Shown here in pieces: positions 1 through 9,437 of a stretch of DNA of 64,000 bases; positions within the stretch are counted from its first letter, which is position 1, and every line of letters begins with the position of its first letter. Source of the stretch: Sulfurimonas sp. (lineage in GTDB: Bacteria; Campylobacterota; Campylobacteria; Campylobacterales; Sulfurimonadaceae); contig NZ_JAPHUF010000016.1 of the NCBI RefSeq assembly GCF_026196735.1, positions 1 through 64,000 on the forward strand. The letters run 5' to 3'. Under the pieces are notes generated by a model, which was not told the origin of the DNA, made no database searches, and saw only the letters and a program-made list of their open reading frames with translations. A program made the position numbers and the translations under genes.

Positions 1-423
1 CACAGCCATAACATCAGGACGGTCTATATATGGAGTTATCCTTCTAAAACCTTCGGGTTCATTTTGTGTACAAAAAATATTTCCTGATTTATAAAGCCCT
101 TCTAATTCACTGTTTAACTGCGGATAAATTTTGTTGAGGATAATTATTTTGAACTCATCTGGGACATCTAAAATCGTAAGAGTTTCTTCACCTATGACAT
201 ATCTTGTATTATCAAGCTTCAAATCATCTAAATATATATCTACCAATTCTAAGTCTATGCTGTTTAAAACTATGTCTTTGGCATTTTTGTCTTCTTTAGT
301 AATACTCATCATATTGGTCACTAAAGTATACTCTTCAAATAGTTCAAAAACCAAGTCGCAGTTATGTATTTTAAATTCTGGTGCTTTATAATCTTTTAGG
401 TAAATCGTCTCTACTTTACTCAT
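1..423 (-). CDS. pepN: aminopeptidase N, N-terminal part (runs off window start)
   Basis: Reading the reverse strand from the ATG at 421-423 gives 141 open codons that continue past base 1. Residues 118-138 contain QNEPEGFRRITPYIDRPD, the strongly conserved stretch of M1 zinc aminopeptidases of the PepN type. Its Glu lies in the segment that binds the substrate N-terminus. The HExxH zinc site would lie outside the window; full-length family members are about 850-870 residues. PepN trims N-terminal residues from peptides in the cytoplasm. The gene is divergent from the phosphomannomutase gene, with 123 bp of AT-rich DNA between them that must carry both promoters. A forward ORF at 131-391 is only its shadow. 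Confidence 0.93.
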   Translation of the reverse strand, partial: MSKVETIYLKDYKAPEFKIHNCDLVFELFEEYTLVTNMMSITKEDKNAKDIVLNSIDLELVDIYLDDLKLDNTRYVIGEETLTILDVPDEFKIIILNKIYPQLNSELEGLYKSGNIFCTQNEPEGFRRITPYIDRPDVMAV

Positions 424-546
424 AAATTCTCTTTATTTTTTTCTAATGATAGCATAAGTCATTAAGGGTATGACAACAAGTAAAATAATTGCTTTGTAAG
501 ATTCTTATTGTAGAATTACATCATTAATAATTATAAGGCAAATATT

Positions 547-1917
547 GTGAGCATTTACAGAGAATACGACATAAGAGGCATCTACGAAAAAGAGTTAAAC
601 GAGCAGAGTGTTGTCCGTATTGGTTACGCACTTGCTTCAAAAATTGACGGCGAATATGTTGCTGTTGGTTATGATGCCAGAAGTCACTCTCCTATTCTTT
701 TTGAGTATCTTGTTCACGGTCTTAATGCCGGTGGTAAAAAAGTTCTTGACATGGGTCTTGTGCCTACTCCGGTTAACTACTTTACAAACTATCAGGAGTG
801 GGAAATAGGAAATGCTAGCGTTACTCCATCTGCTTCTATTATGATTACAGGCTCACACAATCCAAGCGAGTACAACGGATTTAAAATCACCGTAGATAAA
901 GCACCGTTTTTCTCTGAAGACATCTATGCTTTAGGTCGCGAGTGTGAGGCTATGCAGATGCCGGCTAAAGTACAAAGAGATGTCACTAAAATAGATGCTC
1001 TCACAAGATATATCGATTTTATAGTAAATGCATTTGGGCACTTAAAAGGCATGGAGACAAAGATAGTATATGACTGTGGAAACGGGGTTGCAGGTGTTGT
1101 TACAGAAGATATTTTCTCTCGTCTTAACCTTAAAACAACTGGTCTTTATGTAGATCCAGATGGAAGTTTTCCAAATCATCATCCAGACCCCTCAGAAGAA
1201 CACAATTTAGAAGATGTAAAAAAACTTTTAGCAGATGGTAATGATATTGCTTTTGCGTATGATGGTGATGCCGATAGAATAGCAGTTTTAACGCATAAAA
1301 ACAATATAAAAGGCGACATGATGGCCCTTTTATACTCTATGAAAATGGACAAACCTACTGTTATTGGTGAAGTAAAATGTTCTCAAGTTATGTACGATGA
1401 GCTTGAGCGTCGTGGTGCAACAGCTATCATGTACAAAACTGGTCACTCAAATCTAAAAGTAAAAATGAAAGAAACAGGTGCTGATTTAGCTTGTGAAGTT
1501 AGTGGACATGTGTTTTTCAAAGACCGTTACTTTGGTTACGATGATGCTATTTATGCAACTCTTAGAATGTTAGAGCTTATTCATGATGGAATAGATTTGG
1601 ATGTTGAGTTAGCAAAACTTCCACAAGTTTTTTCAACTGAGGAGATAAAAGTAAAAACAACTGAATCTGAAAAATTTAAAATTATAGATAAAGTTAAAGA
1701 ACTTTTACTTCATCCATCAGCTACTTTTCCAATTATCAAAGATATTATTGATGTAGATGGTGTTCGCATCAACTTTGAAAATGGTTGGGGACTTGTAAGA
1801 GCTAGTAACACAACTCCAGTTTTAGTTACTCGCTTTGAATCAACCTCTCAAGAAGAGGTTTTAGTTTATGAAAAAGCAATAAACAATTTAATTTTAGAGG
1901 CTAAAAGTTCTATTTAG
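547..1917 (+). CDS. phosphomannomutase / phosphoglucomutase
   Basis: A 456-residue alpha-D-phosphohexomutase. Visible family signatures are the phosphoserine loop TGSHNPSEYNGFK (active Ser about residue 103), the Mg-binding loop DGDADR (about 239-244) and the C-terminal phosphate-binding segment RASNTTPVLVTRFE near 418-431. It interconverts hexose 6- and 1-phosphates and so feeds nucleotide-sugar synthesis, plausibly for the surface glycans encoded at the other end of this window. Length matches the AlgC/ManB group. The start is a GTG at 547 preceded by AAGG-rich sequence. pyrC follows 40 bp downstream on the same strand. Whether mannose or glucose is preferred cannot be read from sequence. 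Confidence 0.93.
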   Translation: MSIYREYDIRGIYEKELNEQSVVRIGYALASKIDGEYVAVGYDARSHSPILFEYLVHGLNAGGKKVLDMGLVPTPVNYFTNYQEWEIGNASVTPSASIMITGSHNPSEYNGFKITVDKAPFFSEDIYALGRECEAMQMPAKVQRDVTKIDALTRYIDFIVNAFGHLKGMETKIVYDCGNGVAGVVTEDIFSRLNLKTTGLYVDPDGSFPNHHPDPSEEHNLEDVKKLLADGNDIAFAYDGDADRIAVLTHKNNIKGDMMALLYSMKMDKPTVIGEVKCSQVMYDELERRGATAIMYKTGHSNLKVKMKETGADLACEVSGHVFFKDRYFGYDDAIYATLRMLELIHDGIDLDVELAKLPQVFSTEEIKVKTTESEKFKIIDKVKELLLHPSATFPIIKDIIDVDGVRINFENGWGLVRASNTTPVLVTRFESTSQEEVLVYEKAINNLILEAKSSI

Positions 1918-1957
1918 ATATAATTTTAAAACTAATTAATACAGGATTGACAAACCA

Positions 1958-2965
1958 ATGAAAACTCATACTCTTTTAATGCCACTTGACATGCACTTAC
2001 ATCTTCGTGATGGAGTTATGCTTGAAAATGTTGCTCCGCTTACTGCTTACAGTTTTAGCGGTGCGATAATTATGCCAAATCTTGTACCTCCGGTTACGAC
2101 TTTAGAAGATGTACAAGCTTATAAAGCGCGAATTATGGCAGCAGTTCCAAATGACTATTTTGAGCCATATATGACTCTGTTTTATAAAAACTATGATAAA
2201 AAATTCTTGGCTAGTGTTGTTGATGATATTGCAGCTATCAAACTTTATCCTGCAGGAATAACTACAAACTCTGAAGGCGGTGTTTCATCTTTTGACATTG
2301 AGGAAATGCGTGAGACATTAGAAGCTATGAGCACCTTAGGAATTCCGCTTTGTGTTCATGGTGAGACTGACGGTTTTGTTATGGACAGAGAAGCTGAGTT
2401 TATGAGTATTTATGAACTTTTGGCTACAAACTTTCCAGACCTTAAAATCATTATGGAGCATATTACGACAAAAGCAGCTGTTGACATGTTAGATAAATAT
2501 GAAAATCTTTATGCGACTATCACCGTTCACCACTTGCTTTTGACTCTTGACGATGTTGTTGGCGGGATGATGCAGCCACATCTTTTTTGTAAACCGATTG
2601 CAAAAAGACCTGAAGACTTAGATGCACTTTTAAGCGTTGCTCTTGAAGCGCACCCAAAAGTAATGTTTGGTTCAGACTCTGCACCTCATCCTCAAGACAA
2701 AAAAGAGAGTTGTGGATGTGCAGCCGGAGTTTTTACAGCACCTATTGCTTTACAACTTTTATGTGAGATTTTTGAGCAGTATGACAAACTTGATAATCTT
2801 CAAGATTTTGTCAGCGACAATGCACAACGCATTTATGGAATCTGTCCTGAGTTTAAAGAGGTTACTCTAGAGAAGAGACCCTTTGTAGTACCTGAGAATT
2901 ATGGCGGGGTTGTACCTATGTATGCAGGCAATGCTATAAATTGGGCGATTGAGAGCATTGACTAA
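1958..2965 (+). CDS. pyrC: dihydroorotase (type II)
   Basis: A 335-residue amidohydrolase that cyclises carbamoyl-aspartate to dihydroorotate in pyrimidine synthesis. The metal-binding HLHLRDG motif is at residues 13-19. The lysine in IKLYPAG is the expected carbamylated bridging ligand. Further ligands are the His of VHGETD and EHITTK and the catalytic Asp in GSDSAPHP. Length and motif order fit the short E. coli-type PyrC. Its last 17 bases overlap the response-regulator reading frame that starts at 2949, suggesting translational coupling. Confidence 0.95.
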   Translation: MKTHTLLMPLDMHLHLRDGVMLENVAPLTAYSFSGAIIMPNLVPPVTTLEDVQAYKARIMAAVPNDYFEPYMTLFYKNYDKKFLASVVDDIAAIKLYPAGITTNSEGGVSSFDIEEMRETLEAMSTLGIPLCVHGETDGFVMDREAEFMSIYELLATNFPDLKIIMEHITTKAAVDMLDKYENLYATITVHHLLLTLDDVVGGMMQPHLFCKPIAKRPEDLDALLSVALEAHPKVMFGSDSAPHPQDKKESCGCAAGVFTAPIALQLLCEIFEQYDKLDNLQDFVSDNAQRIYGICPEFKEVTLEKRPFVVPENYGGVVPMYAGNAINWAIESID

Positions 2966-3611
2966 AGTTTTACTACTAGAAGATGATCTGCTCTTTGCAG
3001 AGACTCTTGTCGATTTGCTAGAAGACTCTGACTTTGAAGTCACGCACGCTCCAAATGGGCAGAGTGCACTTGATACTACTTACTCACAAAAATTTGACCT
3101 TTACCTTCTTGACATAAATGTACCTCTTATCGATGGTATTACACTTTTAAAAGAATTGAGAGAAGCCAATGACAATACACCTACAATTTTTTTAACATCG
3201 CATAAAGATAAAGAGGTTCTAAAAAATAGTTTTGTTAGCGGAGCAGACGACTTTATAACCAAACCATTCGACAGTGATGAGCTATTTTTTCGCATTAACG
3301 CACTTTTAAAAAGAGTTAACCTAAATAAAATAGAATGCATTGGTCTGCTTTGTCATGATGATACTCACAAGCGTATTCTGTTTGATAATGAAGAGCTAGA
3401 ACTATCAAAAAAAGAGTATGAATTGCTTCTTTTACTTATGCAACATGTAAACAGTACTGTACCAAAAGAGTTGATTTTAGATGAACTATGGGCTATTGGT
3501 GAGACCGGAAGTGATGGAGCAATAAGAGTTTATATAAACCGTATAAAGCAGCTTCTTCCTCAAATGAGCATAGAAAATATTCGTGGTGTAGGATATAAAC
3601 TTGTTTCGTAA
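2949..3611 (+). CDS. OmpR-family response regulator
   Basis: About 220 residues: a receiver domain with the acidic pair LLEDD near the N-terminus, the phospho-acceptor Asp in LLDINVPL and the conserved Lys in TKPFD. A winged-helix DNA-binding domain follows, ending NIRGVGYKL. No ATG is available; TTG at 2949 or the in-frame TTG at 2958 (giving a typical [10 protein letters not shown] start) are both possible, and ribosome-binding evidence does not separate them. It overlaps pyrC upstream and the histidine kinase downstream (11 nt), so it should be co-translated with its kinase. The target genes are not evident; exbB/exbD directly follow. Confidence 0.92.
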   Translation: MRALTKVLLLEDDLLFAETLVDLLEDSDFEVTHAPNGQSALDTTYSQKFDLYLLDINVPLIDGITLLKELREANDNTPTIFLTSHKDKEVLKNSFVSGADDFITKPFDSDELFFRINALLKRVNLNKIECIGLLCHDDTHKRILFDNEELELSKKEYELLLLLMQHVNSTVPKELILDELWAIGETGSDGAIRVYINRIKQLLPQMSIENIRGVGYKLVS

Positions 3612-4431
3612 TCTTCGTATAAATGTTTTTTTATACTATTTCTTAACGACAGCTACTTTTTTAGCTGTTTTATACTACTTTATAGCAATTGTTCAAATAA
3701 CAAATATTCCTTTACTGACAGTCGTTTTGTTATGTTTAATCGCCTTTGGAGGAGTTGTAATATCTAAACTTTCAGTTGATCCTCTCGTTCAACATGTAAA
3801 CAATCTTCAAAACCTATCAAAAGAGACTCTACACGAACTAAACCTTCCCATAAGTACAATAAAAACAAATATGCATATGTTAAGAAAAAATATTGAAAAT
3901 GAAAAAGATTTAAAAAGAGCCACTAGGATTGAGAGGGCCTGTGATATGCTTCAGCAGAGATATAATGAACTAGACTATATGATAAAACTGCAAAGCTCAA
4001 ACATTACAAAAGAAGATTTCAATCTTGATGAACTAATTACTCAAAGAGTTGCTTTTTTAAAGCCGATATATCCACATGTAGAATTTAATCTCAACCTTCA
4101 CTCTACACAAATTAACAATGATAAAGTAGGCTTATCCAAGGTTATTGACAATCTTATAGATAATGCTGTAAAATATTCACAAAACATTCACAATATTGAT
4201 GTAAGATTACAAGACAATGAACTTCAAATTCAAGACTACGGTTGCGGAATGGATGAAGTTGAGCTGTTGCAAATATTTGACAACTATTACCAAAGCAACA
4301 GCAATATACAGGGTTTTGGAATAGGACTCAGTATGGTAAAAAGATTTTGTGACGCGAATGGAATTTTGTTAAATTTCAAATCCACGCCCAATGTTGGTAC
4401 GACAGTTATATTAAAATTTAAGGAAGATTAG
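3601..4431 (+). CDS. sensor histidine kinase
   Basis: A 276-residue membrane kinase with two closely spaced N-terminal hydrophobic helices (about 8-28 and 33-53) and almost no periplasmic loop. The phospho-acceptor His is in LHELNLPIS (His about 78). It has an N box DNLIDNAVKYS and G boxes DYGCGMDE and GFGIGLSMV. The very short sensor region suggests it senses something in the membrane or via a partner. The start is TTG at 3601, inside the end of the regulator gene. Its stop codon shares one base with the GTG start of exbB, so kinase, regulator and the ExbBD pair probably form one transcript. Confidence 0.92.
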   Translation: MFRNLRINVFLYYFLTTATFLAVLYYFIAIVQITNIPLLTVVLLCLIAFGGVVISKLSVDPLVQHVNNLQNLSKETLHELNLPISTIKTNMHMLRKNIENEKDLKRATRIERACDMLQQRYNELDYMIKLQSSNITKEDFNLDELITQRVAFLKPIYPHVEFNLNLHSTQINNDKVGLSKVIDNLIDNAVKYSQNIHNIDVRLQDNELQIQDYGCGMDEVELLQIFDNYYQSNSNIQGFGIGLSMVKRFCDANGILLNFKSTPNVGTTVILKFKED

Positions 4432-4880
4432 TGGAAAACAATTTTTTAGCTTATGCAGAAGATGCTATTGACTACGGTGTAATTGGGGTTTTAATCCTTA
4501 TGAGTATAATTACCCTATGGTTGTTTATAGAGAGAATGATGTTTTATTCAACTGTTCGCAGTGAAGATTATGATCATAGAGACAACCTTGAAATGGATTT
4601 AACTGACAATATAAATGTAATCTCAGCAATAGGCTCAAATGCTCCATATGTCGGTCTTCTTGGAACAGTGCTGGGAATTATGTTTACCTTTTACACTATG
4701 GGTGATACTGGAGCTGTGGATGCTAAAAAGATTATGGTAGGACTTGCTCTTGCTTTAAAAGCTACTGCTATTGGTCTTATGGTAGCTATGCCCGCAATTG
4801 TTGCATATACGATTTTACTACGCAAAGTTGAAAAAATATTAACTATATTTGATGTAGCACAAGAAAAAGCAAGTAAATAA
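4431..4880 (+). CDS. exbB: ExbB/TolQ/MotA-family proton channel subunit
   Basis: A 149-residue protein with three hydrophobic helices: an N-terminal one around 15-35, and two around 70-90 and 105-130 containing the MotA/TolQ/ExbB core (APYVGLLGTVLGI, and GLALALKATAIGLMVAMPA). Together with the following ExbD-like protein it would use the proton gradient to energise an envelope process. The length fits the short ExbB form of Campylobacterota. The GTG start at 4431 overlaps the kinase stop by one base. No tonB, tolA or receptor gene is adjacent, so the partner it drives is unknown. It could equally be called TolQ. Confidence 0.88.
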   Translation: MENNFLAYAEDAIDYGVIGVLILMSIITLWLFIERMMFYSTVRSEDYDHRDNLEMDLTDNINVISAIGSNAPYVGLLGTVLGIMFTFYTMGDTGAVDAKKIMVGLALALKATAIGLMVAMPAIVAYTILLRKVEKILTIFDVAQEKASK

Positions 4881-4886
4881 CTACTT

Positions 4887-5285
4887 ATGGCAAAATTTAA
4901 AATACAACGCAAAAGATTTGATGAAATAAATGTAATACCTTTTATAGACATCATGCTTGTTCTTTTGGTCATGGTTTTAACCACGGCTACATTTATCAAC
5001 CAAGGTGTTATTCCTGTTGATTTGCCGACCACTAAGACAAGCGCTAAAGAAGATATTAAAAAAGAGATTACTATTTATGTAAATGCTAAAGGTGAACTAT
5101 TTTTTGAAAAACAAAAAGTAAACCTAAAAGAGCTTGAAGAAAAACTAACAACTATATCCAAAGAGCAAGCGGTAGTTCTTAGAAGTGACAAAGAGTCAAA
5201 ATTTCAAGACTTTGTAAGTGTTATGGATATTTTAAAGCGCCTAAAGCATGAACAGCTATATATAATCACAAAAGAAAATAATTAA
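4887..5285 (+). CDS. exbD: ExbD/TolR-family protein
   Basis: A 132-residue protein with a short cytoplasmic N-terminus, one membrane helix (about 18-38) that begins with the conserved proton-path Asp in FIDIMLVLL, and a periplasmic C-terminal domain. It lies 6 bp after exbB. Expected role: stator partner of ExbB converting proton flow into motion transmitted across the periplasm. It converges with the patatin gene, with only 6 bp between stop codons and no terminator hairpin visible. Confidence 0.88.
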   Translation: MAKFKIQRKRFDEINVIPFIDIMLVLLVMVLTTATFINQGVIPVDLPTTKTSAKEDIKKEITIYVNAKGELFFEKQKVNLKELEEKLTTISKEQAVVLRSDKESKFQDFVSVMDILKRLKHEQLYIITKENN

Positions 5286-5291
5286 TAAGCT

Positions 5292-6146
5292 CTATTTTTT
5301 AGCAAAAGTTTTATCACACATGTTGTAACCATACTCAATAACTTCTTCTACCTTGTCAAAATCAAAAGTATCACACAGATTTTTCGGGATAATTATCTCT
5401 ACATCAGGTGGGTATGCAGATAGTTTCATCCGAGCAATTGTACTCTGCATAGACTCAAAAGCTTTATTTGCAACAGCATACATACCATCTTCTTCAACTA
5501 TAGACTCAGGTAATGATATTTTGCTTATATACGCTTTTATTTTTGAATAGTAAGTTTTGTTCTCTTCAATTATTTGCAAATCAAATTTTGGCAGCATCTC
5601 ACCACCAAGATTGACAGCAATAATCATATCTGTAGAATCATGAAAAGTTGGAGCGATAGGAACTGGGTTTAAGGTACCACCATCTACAAGAGACCTTCCA
5701 TTAAGCACATAAGGAGCAAAAAATAGCGGTAAAGATGTAGAGGCCCTAATGGCATCTAGCATCGGGCCTTTGTTTATCCAGATCTCTTTTTCTGCATCTA
5801 TATCAGTCGCAACAGCAGTGAATTTTATTGGCAATTCTTCTATGAGATAATTTCTTCCTAATAATTCTTGCATCTTATCAACAATTTTATTTCCAGATAC
5901 AAGACCGCCTGAACCGCTTAAGTCTAAAAGCTTTAGCAAGTCAATACCATCAACTTCAATTATCCATTTTGTAAAAATATCAAGCTTACCTGCAGCATAA
6001 AAACCACCAACTAAGGCTCCCATGGAACAGCCTGAAATGGACTCTATTTTATAATTATGTTCTTCAAGCCATCTTATCACACCAATATGCGCCATTCCTC
6101 TAGCGCCACCGCTACCAAGGACTAGAGATACTCTTTTTTCTTCCAT
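5292..6146 (-). CDS. patatin-like phospholipase (RssA/NTE type)
   Basis: 284 residues. The oxyanion loop GSGGARG is at residues 11-17, the nucleophile elbow GCSMG has Ser41, and the catalytic-dyad Asp is in DGG (about Asp155). This is the complete Ser-Asp lipase dyad, so the enzyme is probably an active lipid acyl hydrolase on the cytoplasmic side. No signal peptide is seen. The small membrane-protein gene at 6167-6430 lies 20 bp upstream on the same strand and may be co-transcribed. The substrate is unknown. Confidence 0.9.
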   Translation of the reverse strand: MEEKRVSLVLGSGGARGMAHIGVIRWLEEHNYKIESISGCSMGALVGGFYAAGKLDIFTKWIIEVDGIDLLKLLDLSGSGGLVSGNKIVDKMQELLGRNYLIEELPIKFTAVATDIDAEKEIWINKGPMLDAIRASTSLPLFFAPYVLNGRSLVDGGTLNPVPIAPTFHDSTDMIIAVNLGGEMLPKFDLQIIEENKTYYSKIKAYISKISLPESIVEEDGMYAVANKAFESMQSTIARMKLSAYPPDVEIIIPKNLCDTFDFDKVEEVIEYGYNMCDKTFAKK

Positions 6147-6166
6147 GTTAAAACTTTCTATACTTT

Positions 6167-6430
6167 TTAATTGCCATTATATCCACCATAACTCGTTGAA
6201 TTTACTTCTAAAAGTCTAAAACTATTTGTTTGGCTTTTTTCTTCTACAATATTATTCTCTTTGTCTACTGTTGAAATTTTACTTGACTCTGTAGCAAAAG
6301 TTTTTTTCTCAATATCCTCAACATCAAGAAACAAAGTACTCGCAATAAAAAAAAGCACCATTATAACTACCACACTCGCATAAAGTAATAAATAATTTTT
6401 GATATGACCCGATTCAAAAGGATTTTGCAT
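6167..6430 (-). CDS. small single-pass membrane protein, unknown function
   Basis: An 87-residue protein with one strong hydrophobic segment at about residues 13-33 (YLLLYASVVVIMVLFFIAST), followed by a hydrophilic Ser/Glu/Asn-rich tail ending in a Gly-Tyr-Gly-Gly-Tyr stretch. The orientation suggests a short cytoplasmic N-terminus and an exported tail. I do not recognise a family. It has an ATG start with AAAGAGAA-like sequence upstream and lies just before the patatin gene on the same strand. A supporting point is that it fills the space between two genes in frame and has membrane-protein composition. Confidence 0.6.
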   Translation of the reverse strand: MQNPFESGHIKNYLLLYASVVVIMVLFFIASTLFLDVEDIEKKTFATESSKISTVDKENNIVEEKSQTNSFRLLEVNSTSYGGYNGN

Positions 6431-6531
6431 TTGTTCTCTTTGTAGTTATTTGTGTATTAATTATATAATAAATAAGATAACTTACATTATTTTTATGATA
6501 ATATATTTTAAATTTTTTTTAAGGAATGTCT

Positions 6532-7041
6532 ATGCAAACTACTACTTTTAACGGGAGTCCTGTCAAATTATCAGGAAATGAAATCAATGTAGGAGACAAA
6601 GCACCAGTTGTGACTGCTGTAGCAACTGACTTAAGTGATGTTGAGATTGGCGGAGCTAAAGATAATATTCAACTAATCATTACTGTCCCATCTTTAGATA
6701 CTGATACATGTGCAGCTGAAACTAGAAGATTTAATCAAGATGTAAATAACTTGGATATATGTGAAACTACTGTTATTTCTATGGATTTACCTTTTGCTTC
6801 TGAGCGTTTTTGTACAACTTCAGGGATTGAAAACCTTACTGTAGCATCTGATTATATTGACAAAGCAGTTAGTAAAGCGTATGGTGTATTAATGGCTGAC
6901 AACAAACTTGTAGGCTTAAGTGCAAGAGCGGTTTTTGTAGTGGATAGAAGTGGAGAAGTTGTTTATAAAGAGATCGTACCGGAAGTAACGGCAGAGCCAA
7001 ACTATGAAGCTGCGTTAGATGCTATAAAAGAAGCTAGATAA
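6532..7041 (+). CDS. tpx: thiol peroxidase Tpx
   Basis: An atypical 2-Cys peroxiredoxin that reduces peroxides using thioredoxin. The peroxidatic Cys is in SLDTDTCAAETRRF and the resolving Cys in SERFCTTSG, at about residues 60 and 94 from this start, matching the E. coli Tpx spacing. The AAGGA ribosome site at 6521-6525 lies directly against an ATG at 6526 but six bases before the ATG at 6532, so I place the start at 6532, giving MQTTTFNG. The gene stands alone and is followed by a clear intrinsic terminator. Confidence 0.94.
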   Translation: MQTTTFNGSPVKLSGNEINVGDKAPVVTAVATDLSDVEIGGAKDNIQLIITVPSLDTDTCAAETRRFNQDVNNLDICETTVISMDLPFASERFCTTSGIENLTVASDYIDKAVSKAYGVLMADNKLVGLSARAVFVVDRSGEVVYKEIVPEVTAEPNYEAALDAIKEAR

Positions 7042-7113
7042 GTTTCATATGTGGTTTTGAAAACGCTTTAGTTCTCGGCGGTCCTTCGGACATCGTCTGT
7101 GGTTCCGACCCTG

Positions 7114-7141
7114 AAAACGACAAGAAATTGTCGTTTTTTTT
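7114..7141 (+). terminator. intrinsic terminator between tpx and groEL
   Basis: A perfect 10-bp stem (AAAACGACAA at 7114-7123, TTGTCGTTTT at 7128-7137) closes a GAAA tetraloop and runs into a T tract to 7141. The A run on the 5' side lets it also work on the reverse strand, so it could serve both tpx and the convergent groESL operon. Confidence 0.85.
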
Positions 7142-7148
7142 ACGGGTC

Positions 7149-8786
7149 TCACATCATACCCGGCATTCCCATTTGAGGAGGCATTCCACCACCCATATCT
7201 GGAGCTGGAGTCTCTTCTGGAATTTCATAAATTGCAGCTTCTGTAGTTAAAAGAAGACTTGAAACTGAAGTTGCGTTTATCAGAGCTACACGAGCAACTT
7301 TAAGCGGATCGATGATACCAGCTTCAAACATATCTACATACTCACCTGTTGCAGCGTTAAAACCTGTACTTTGGTTTTGAGCAGATTCAACTGCATTTAC
7401 AACAACACCGGTATCATAACCTGCATTCTCAGCTATCTGCTTCATCGGTGCTTTTACTGCACGAAGAATAATCTCACAACCGATTTTTTGATCACCCTCA
7501 AGGTCTAGAGTAACTTTCGCAGCTGCACGAACTAATGCAGCTCCACCACCGATTATAATGCCCTCTTCTACTGCAGCTTTTGTAGCTGATAGTGCATCAT
7601 CAACACGGTCTTTTTTCTCTTTCATCTCAGTCTCAGTTGCAGCCCCTACTTTGATAACTGCCACACCGCCTGAAAGTTTCGCTAAACGCTCTTGAAGTTT
7701 CTCTTTGTCATACTCACTCGTAGTAGCGTCGATTTGAACTTTAATCTCAGAGATTCTAGCTTTAACAGCCGCTTCATCGCCGGCACCTGCTACGATTACA
7801 GTGTTATCTTTGTCAATTACAACACGAGAAGCTTGACCTAACATCTGAATTGTTGCACCTTCAAGTGTGTGACCTGTCTCTTCTGAAATAACAGTACCCG
7901 CTGTAAGTGTTGCAATATCTTGAAGCATAGCTTTTCTTCTATCGCCAAAGCCAGGAGCTTTAACAGCAGAGATATTTAAAACACCGCGAAGTTTATTTAC
8001 AACTAGAGTTGAAAGTGCCTCACCTTCTACATCTTCAGCTATTATAAGAAGTGGACGATTTGTTTTTTGAACTTGCTCTAAAACCGGAAGCAAGTCTTTT
8101 AATGAAGTGATTTTACTGTCAGCTAGTAAAATCCAAGGATTCTCTACTTCTGCAATCATCTTCTCAGTATTTGTAATAAAGTACGGGCTTAGATAACCAC
8201 GGTCAAACTGCATACCTTCAACAACTGTAAGCTCATCACTTATCCCTTTAGCTTCTTCAACAGTAATAACACCATCTTGACCGACTTTATCCATAGCTTC
8301 AGCAATCATATCCCCAATTGAAGTGTCAGAGTTTGCTGAAATAGTAGCAACTTGAGCAATGTCTTGTTTACCGTTTACAACTTTAGAAGCTTCTTTTAAG
8401 TTTTCTAAAATAGCGTCACAAGCTTTGTCCATACCGCGTTTTACTTCAACAGGATTTGCACCCGCAGTGATGTTTCTAAGACCTTCAGAAAAAATAGCAT
8501 TTGCTAAAACTGTAGCTGTGGTAGTACCGTCACCTGCTTCATCTGCAGTATTTGATGCCACTTGCTTTACAAGTTGAGCACCCATATCTTCTAGTTTATC
8601 TTTTAATTCTATCTCTCTTGCAACAGAAACACCATCTTTAGTAATTACCGGTGAACCATAGCTTTTTTGAATAAGTACATTACGACCGCGAGGCCCCATT
8701 GTTACTTTTACTGCATCTGTAAGTTTCGCAACACCACGAGCTAATGCATTTCTTGCATTATCTGAAAAAATTATCTCTTTTGCCAT
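7149..8786 (-). CDS. groEL: chaperonin GroEL (Hsp60)
   Basis: 545 residues, full length. It shows typical GroEL signatures: the nucleotide-binding region [12 protein letters not shown] near residue 30, [12 protein letters not shown] near 85, the apical-domain segment and the Gly-Met-rich tail [14 protein letters not shown]. It folds cytosolic proteins together with GroES, whose gene lies 54 bp upstream in the same orientation. No CIRCE element (TTAGCACTC inverted repeat) is present before the operon, so control by HrcA at that site is not supported here. Confidence 0.98.
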   Translation of the reverse strand: MAKEIIFSDNARNALARGVAKLTDAVKVTMGPRGRNVLIQKSYGSPVITKDGVSVAREIELKDKLEDMGAQLVKQVASNTADEAGDGTTTATVLANAIFSEGLRNITAGANPVEVKRGMDKACDAILENLKEASKVVNGKQDIAQVATISANSDTSIGDMIAEAMDKVGQDGVITVEEAKGISDELTVVEGMQFDRGYLSPYFITNTEKMIAEVENPWILLADSKITSLKDLLPVLEQVQKTNRPLLIIAEDVEGEALSTLVVNKLRGVLNISAVKAPGFGDRRKAMLQDIATLTAGTVISEETGHTLEGATIQMLGQASRVVIDKDNTVIVAGAGDEAAVKARISEIKVQIDATTSEYDKEKLQERLAKLSGGVAVIKVGAATETEMKEKKDRVDDALSATKAAVEEGIIIGGGAALVRAAAKVTLDLEGDQKIGCEIILRAVKAPMKQIAENAGYDTGVVVNAVESAQNQSTGFNAATGEYVDMFEAGIIDPLKVARVALINATSVSSLLLTTEAAIYEIPEETPAPDMGGGMPPQMGMPGMM

Positions 8787-8840
8787 CTAATATTCCTTAT
8801 TTTAATTTATTATTTAATTTATTAATTGTATTGAATTGAA

Positions 8841-9101
8841 TTATTTTATAATTCCAAAAATATCATCAGTTTCCATAACTAAATACTTTTGTGAATCTAA
8901 TGAAATCTCACTGCCTGTATATTTTCCAAATACTACAACATCTCCACAAGCCAGCTCAGTAACTTCTGCGCTTACTGCAACTACTTCACCTTTTGCAGGC
9001 TTTTCTTGTGCACTATCAGGGATAATAATTCCACTACTTGTAGTGCTAGCCTCTTCTACTCTTTTAACTAAAATTCTTTTACCTAAAGGTTGAAAATTCA
9101 T
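8841..9101 (-). CDS. groES: co-chaperonin GroES (Hsp10)
   Basis: 86 residues, beginning [16 protein letters not shown] with the mobile loop around [19 protein letters not shown] and the conserved end of the fold [19 protein letters not shown]. It caps GroEL. A good ribosome site (AAGGAG) lies just upstream of the ATG. It is the first gene of the groES-groEL operon. Confidence 0.97.
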   Translation of the reverse strand: MNFQPLGKRILVKRVEEASTTSSGIIIPDSAQEKPAKGEVVAVSAEVTELACGDVVVFGKYTGSEISLDSQKYLVMETDDIFGIIK

Positions 9102-9211
9102 ATATATCTCCTTAATTAATTTAATAAATGTGATTCTACTAAATTTTTGTTAAATCCTTGGTAAATTACTTTAGAATTATTTATTTTAAGCTATTTAAAG
9201 GTTTAAAACAA

Positions 9212-9217
9212 TATAAT
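9212..9217 (+). promoter_or_regulatory. -10 box of the tRNA promoter
   Basis: TATAAT at 9212-9217 lies 18 bases before the first tRNA, in a strongly A/T-rich upstream stretch with periodic T runs typical of sigma-70 promoters in Campylobacterota. It should drive both tRNA genes. Confidence 0.6.
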
Positions 9218-9234
9218 TCTGCCTCTTAAAAGAT

Positions 9235-9311
9235 GTCAGGGTAGCTCAGCTGGTTAGAGCGCTGGTCTCATAAGCCGGAGGTCGAGAGTTCAAGTCTCTC
9301 TTCTGACACCA
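9235..9311 (+). tRNA. tRNA-Met (CAT anticodon)
   Basis: A 77-nt cloverleaf with acceptor GTCAGGG pairing with TTCTGAC (two G-U pairs), a standard D arm, anticodon loop CTCATAA, T arm with TTCAAG, and an encoded CCA. The anticodon stem lacks the three G-C pairs of initiator tRNA, so it is an elongator Met. A tRNA-Ile whose CAT is modified to lysidine is the alternative. Confidence 0.93.
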
Positions 9312-9332
9312 TTTTTTAAGAACTTTTTACAT

Positions 9333-9407
9333 TCCGGATTAGCTCAGCGGTAGAGTAGGTGACTGTTAATCACTTGGTCACTGGTTCGAATCCAGTATCC
9401 GGAGCCA
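9333..9407 (+). tRNA. tRNA-Asn (GTT anticodon), island insertion site
   Basis: A 75-nt cloverleaf with acceptor TCCGGAT/ATCCGGA, anticodon loop CTGTTAA, TTCGAAT in the T loop and encoded CCA. It lies 21 bp after tRNA-Met. An integrase remnant begins 30 bp beyond its 3' end, so this tRNA is the likely attachment site of the island that follows. No second copy of its 3' end was found by eye before 14.2 kb. Confidence 0.94.
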
Positions 9408-9437
9408 TTACTTTTGAAACCCCATAAACAGCGACTT

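Noticed and set aside
131-391. Forward ORF of 86 codons at the window start
   Set aside because: It is a shadow of the reverse-strand pepN frame, which carries the unmistakable M1 motif.
9102-9180. CIRCE heat-shock element upstream of groES
   Set aside because: The TTAGCACTC inverted repeat is absent; only AT-rich promoter-like DNA is present.
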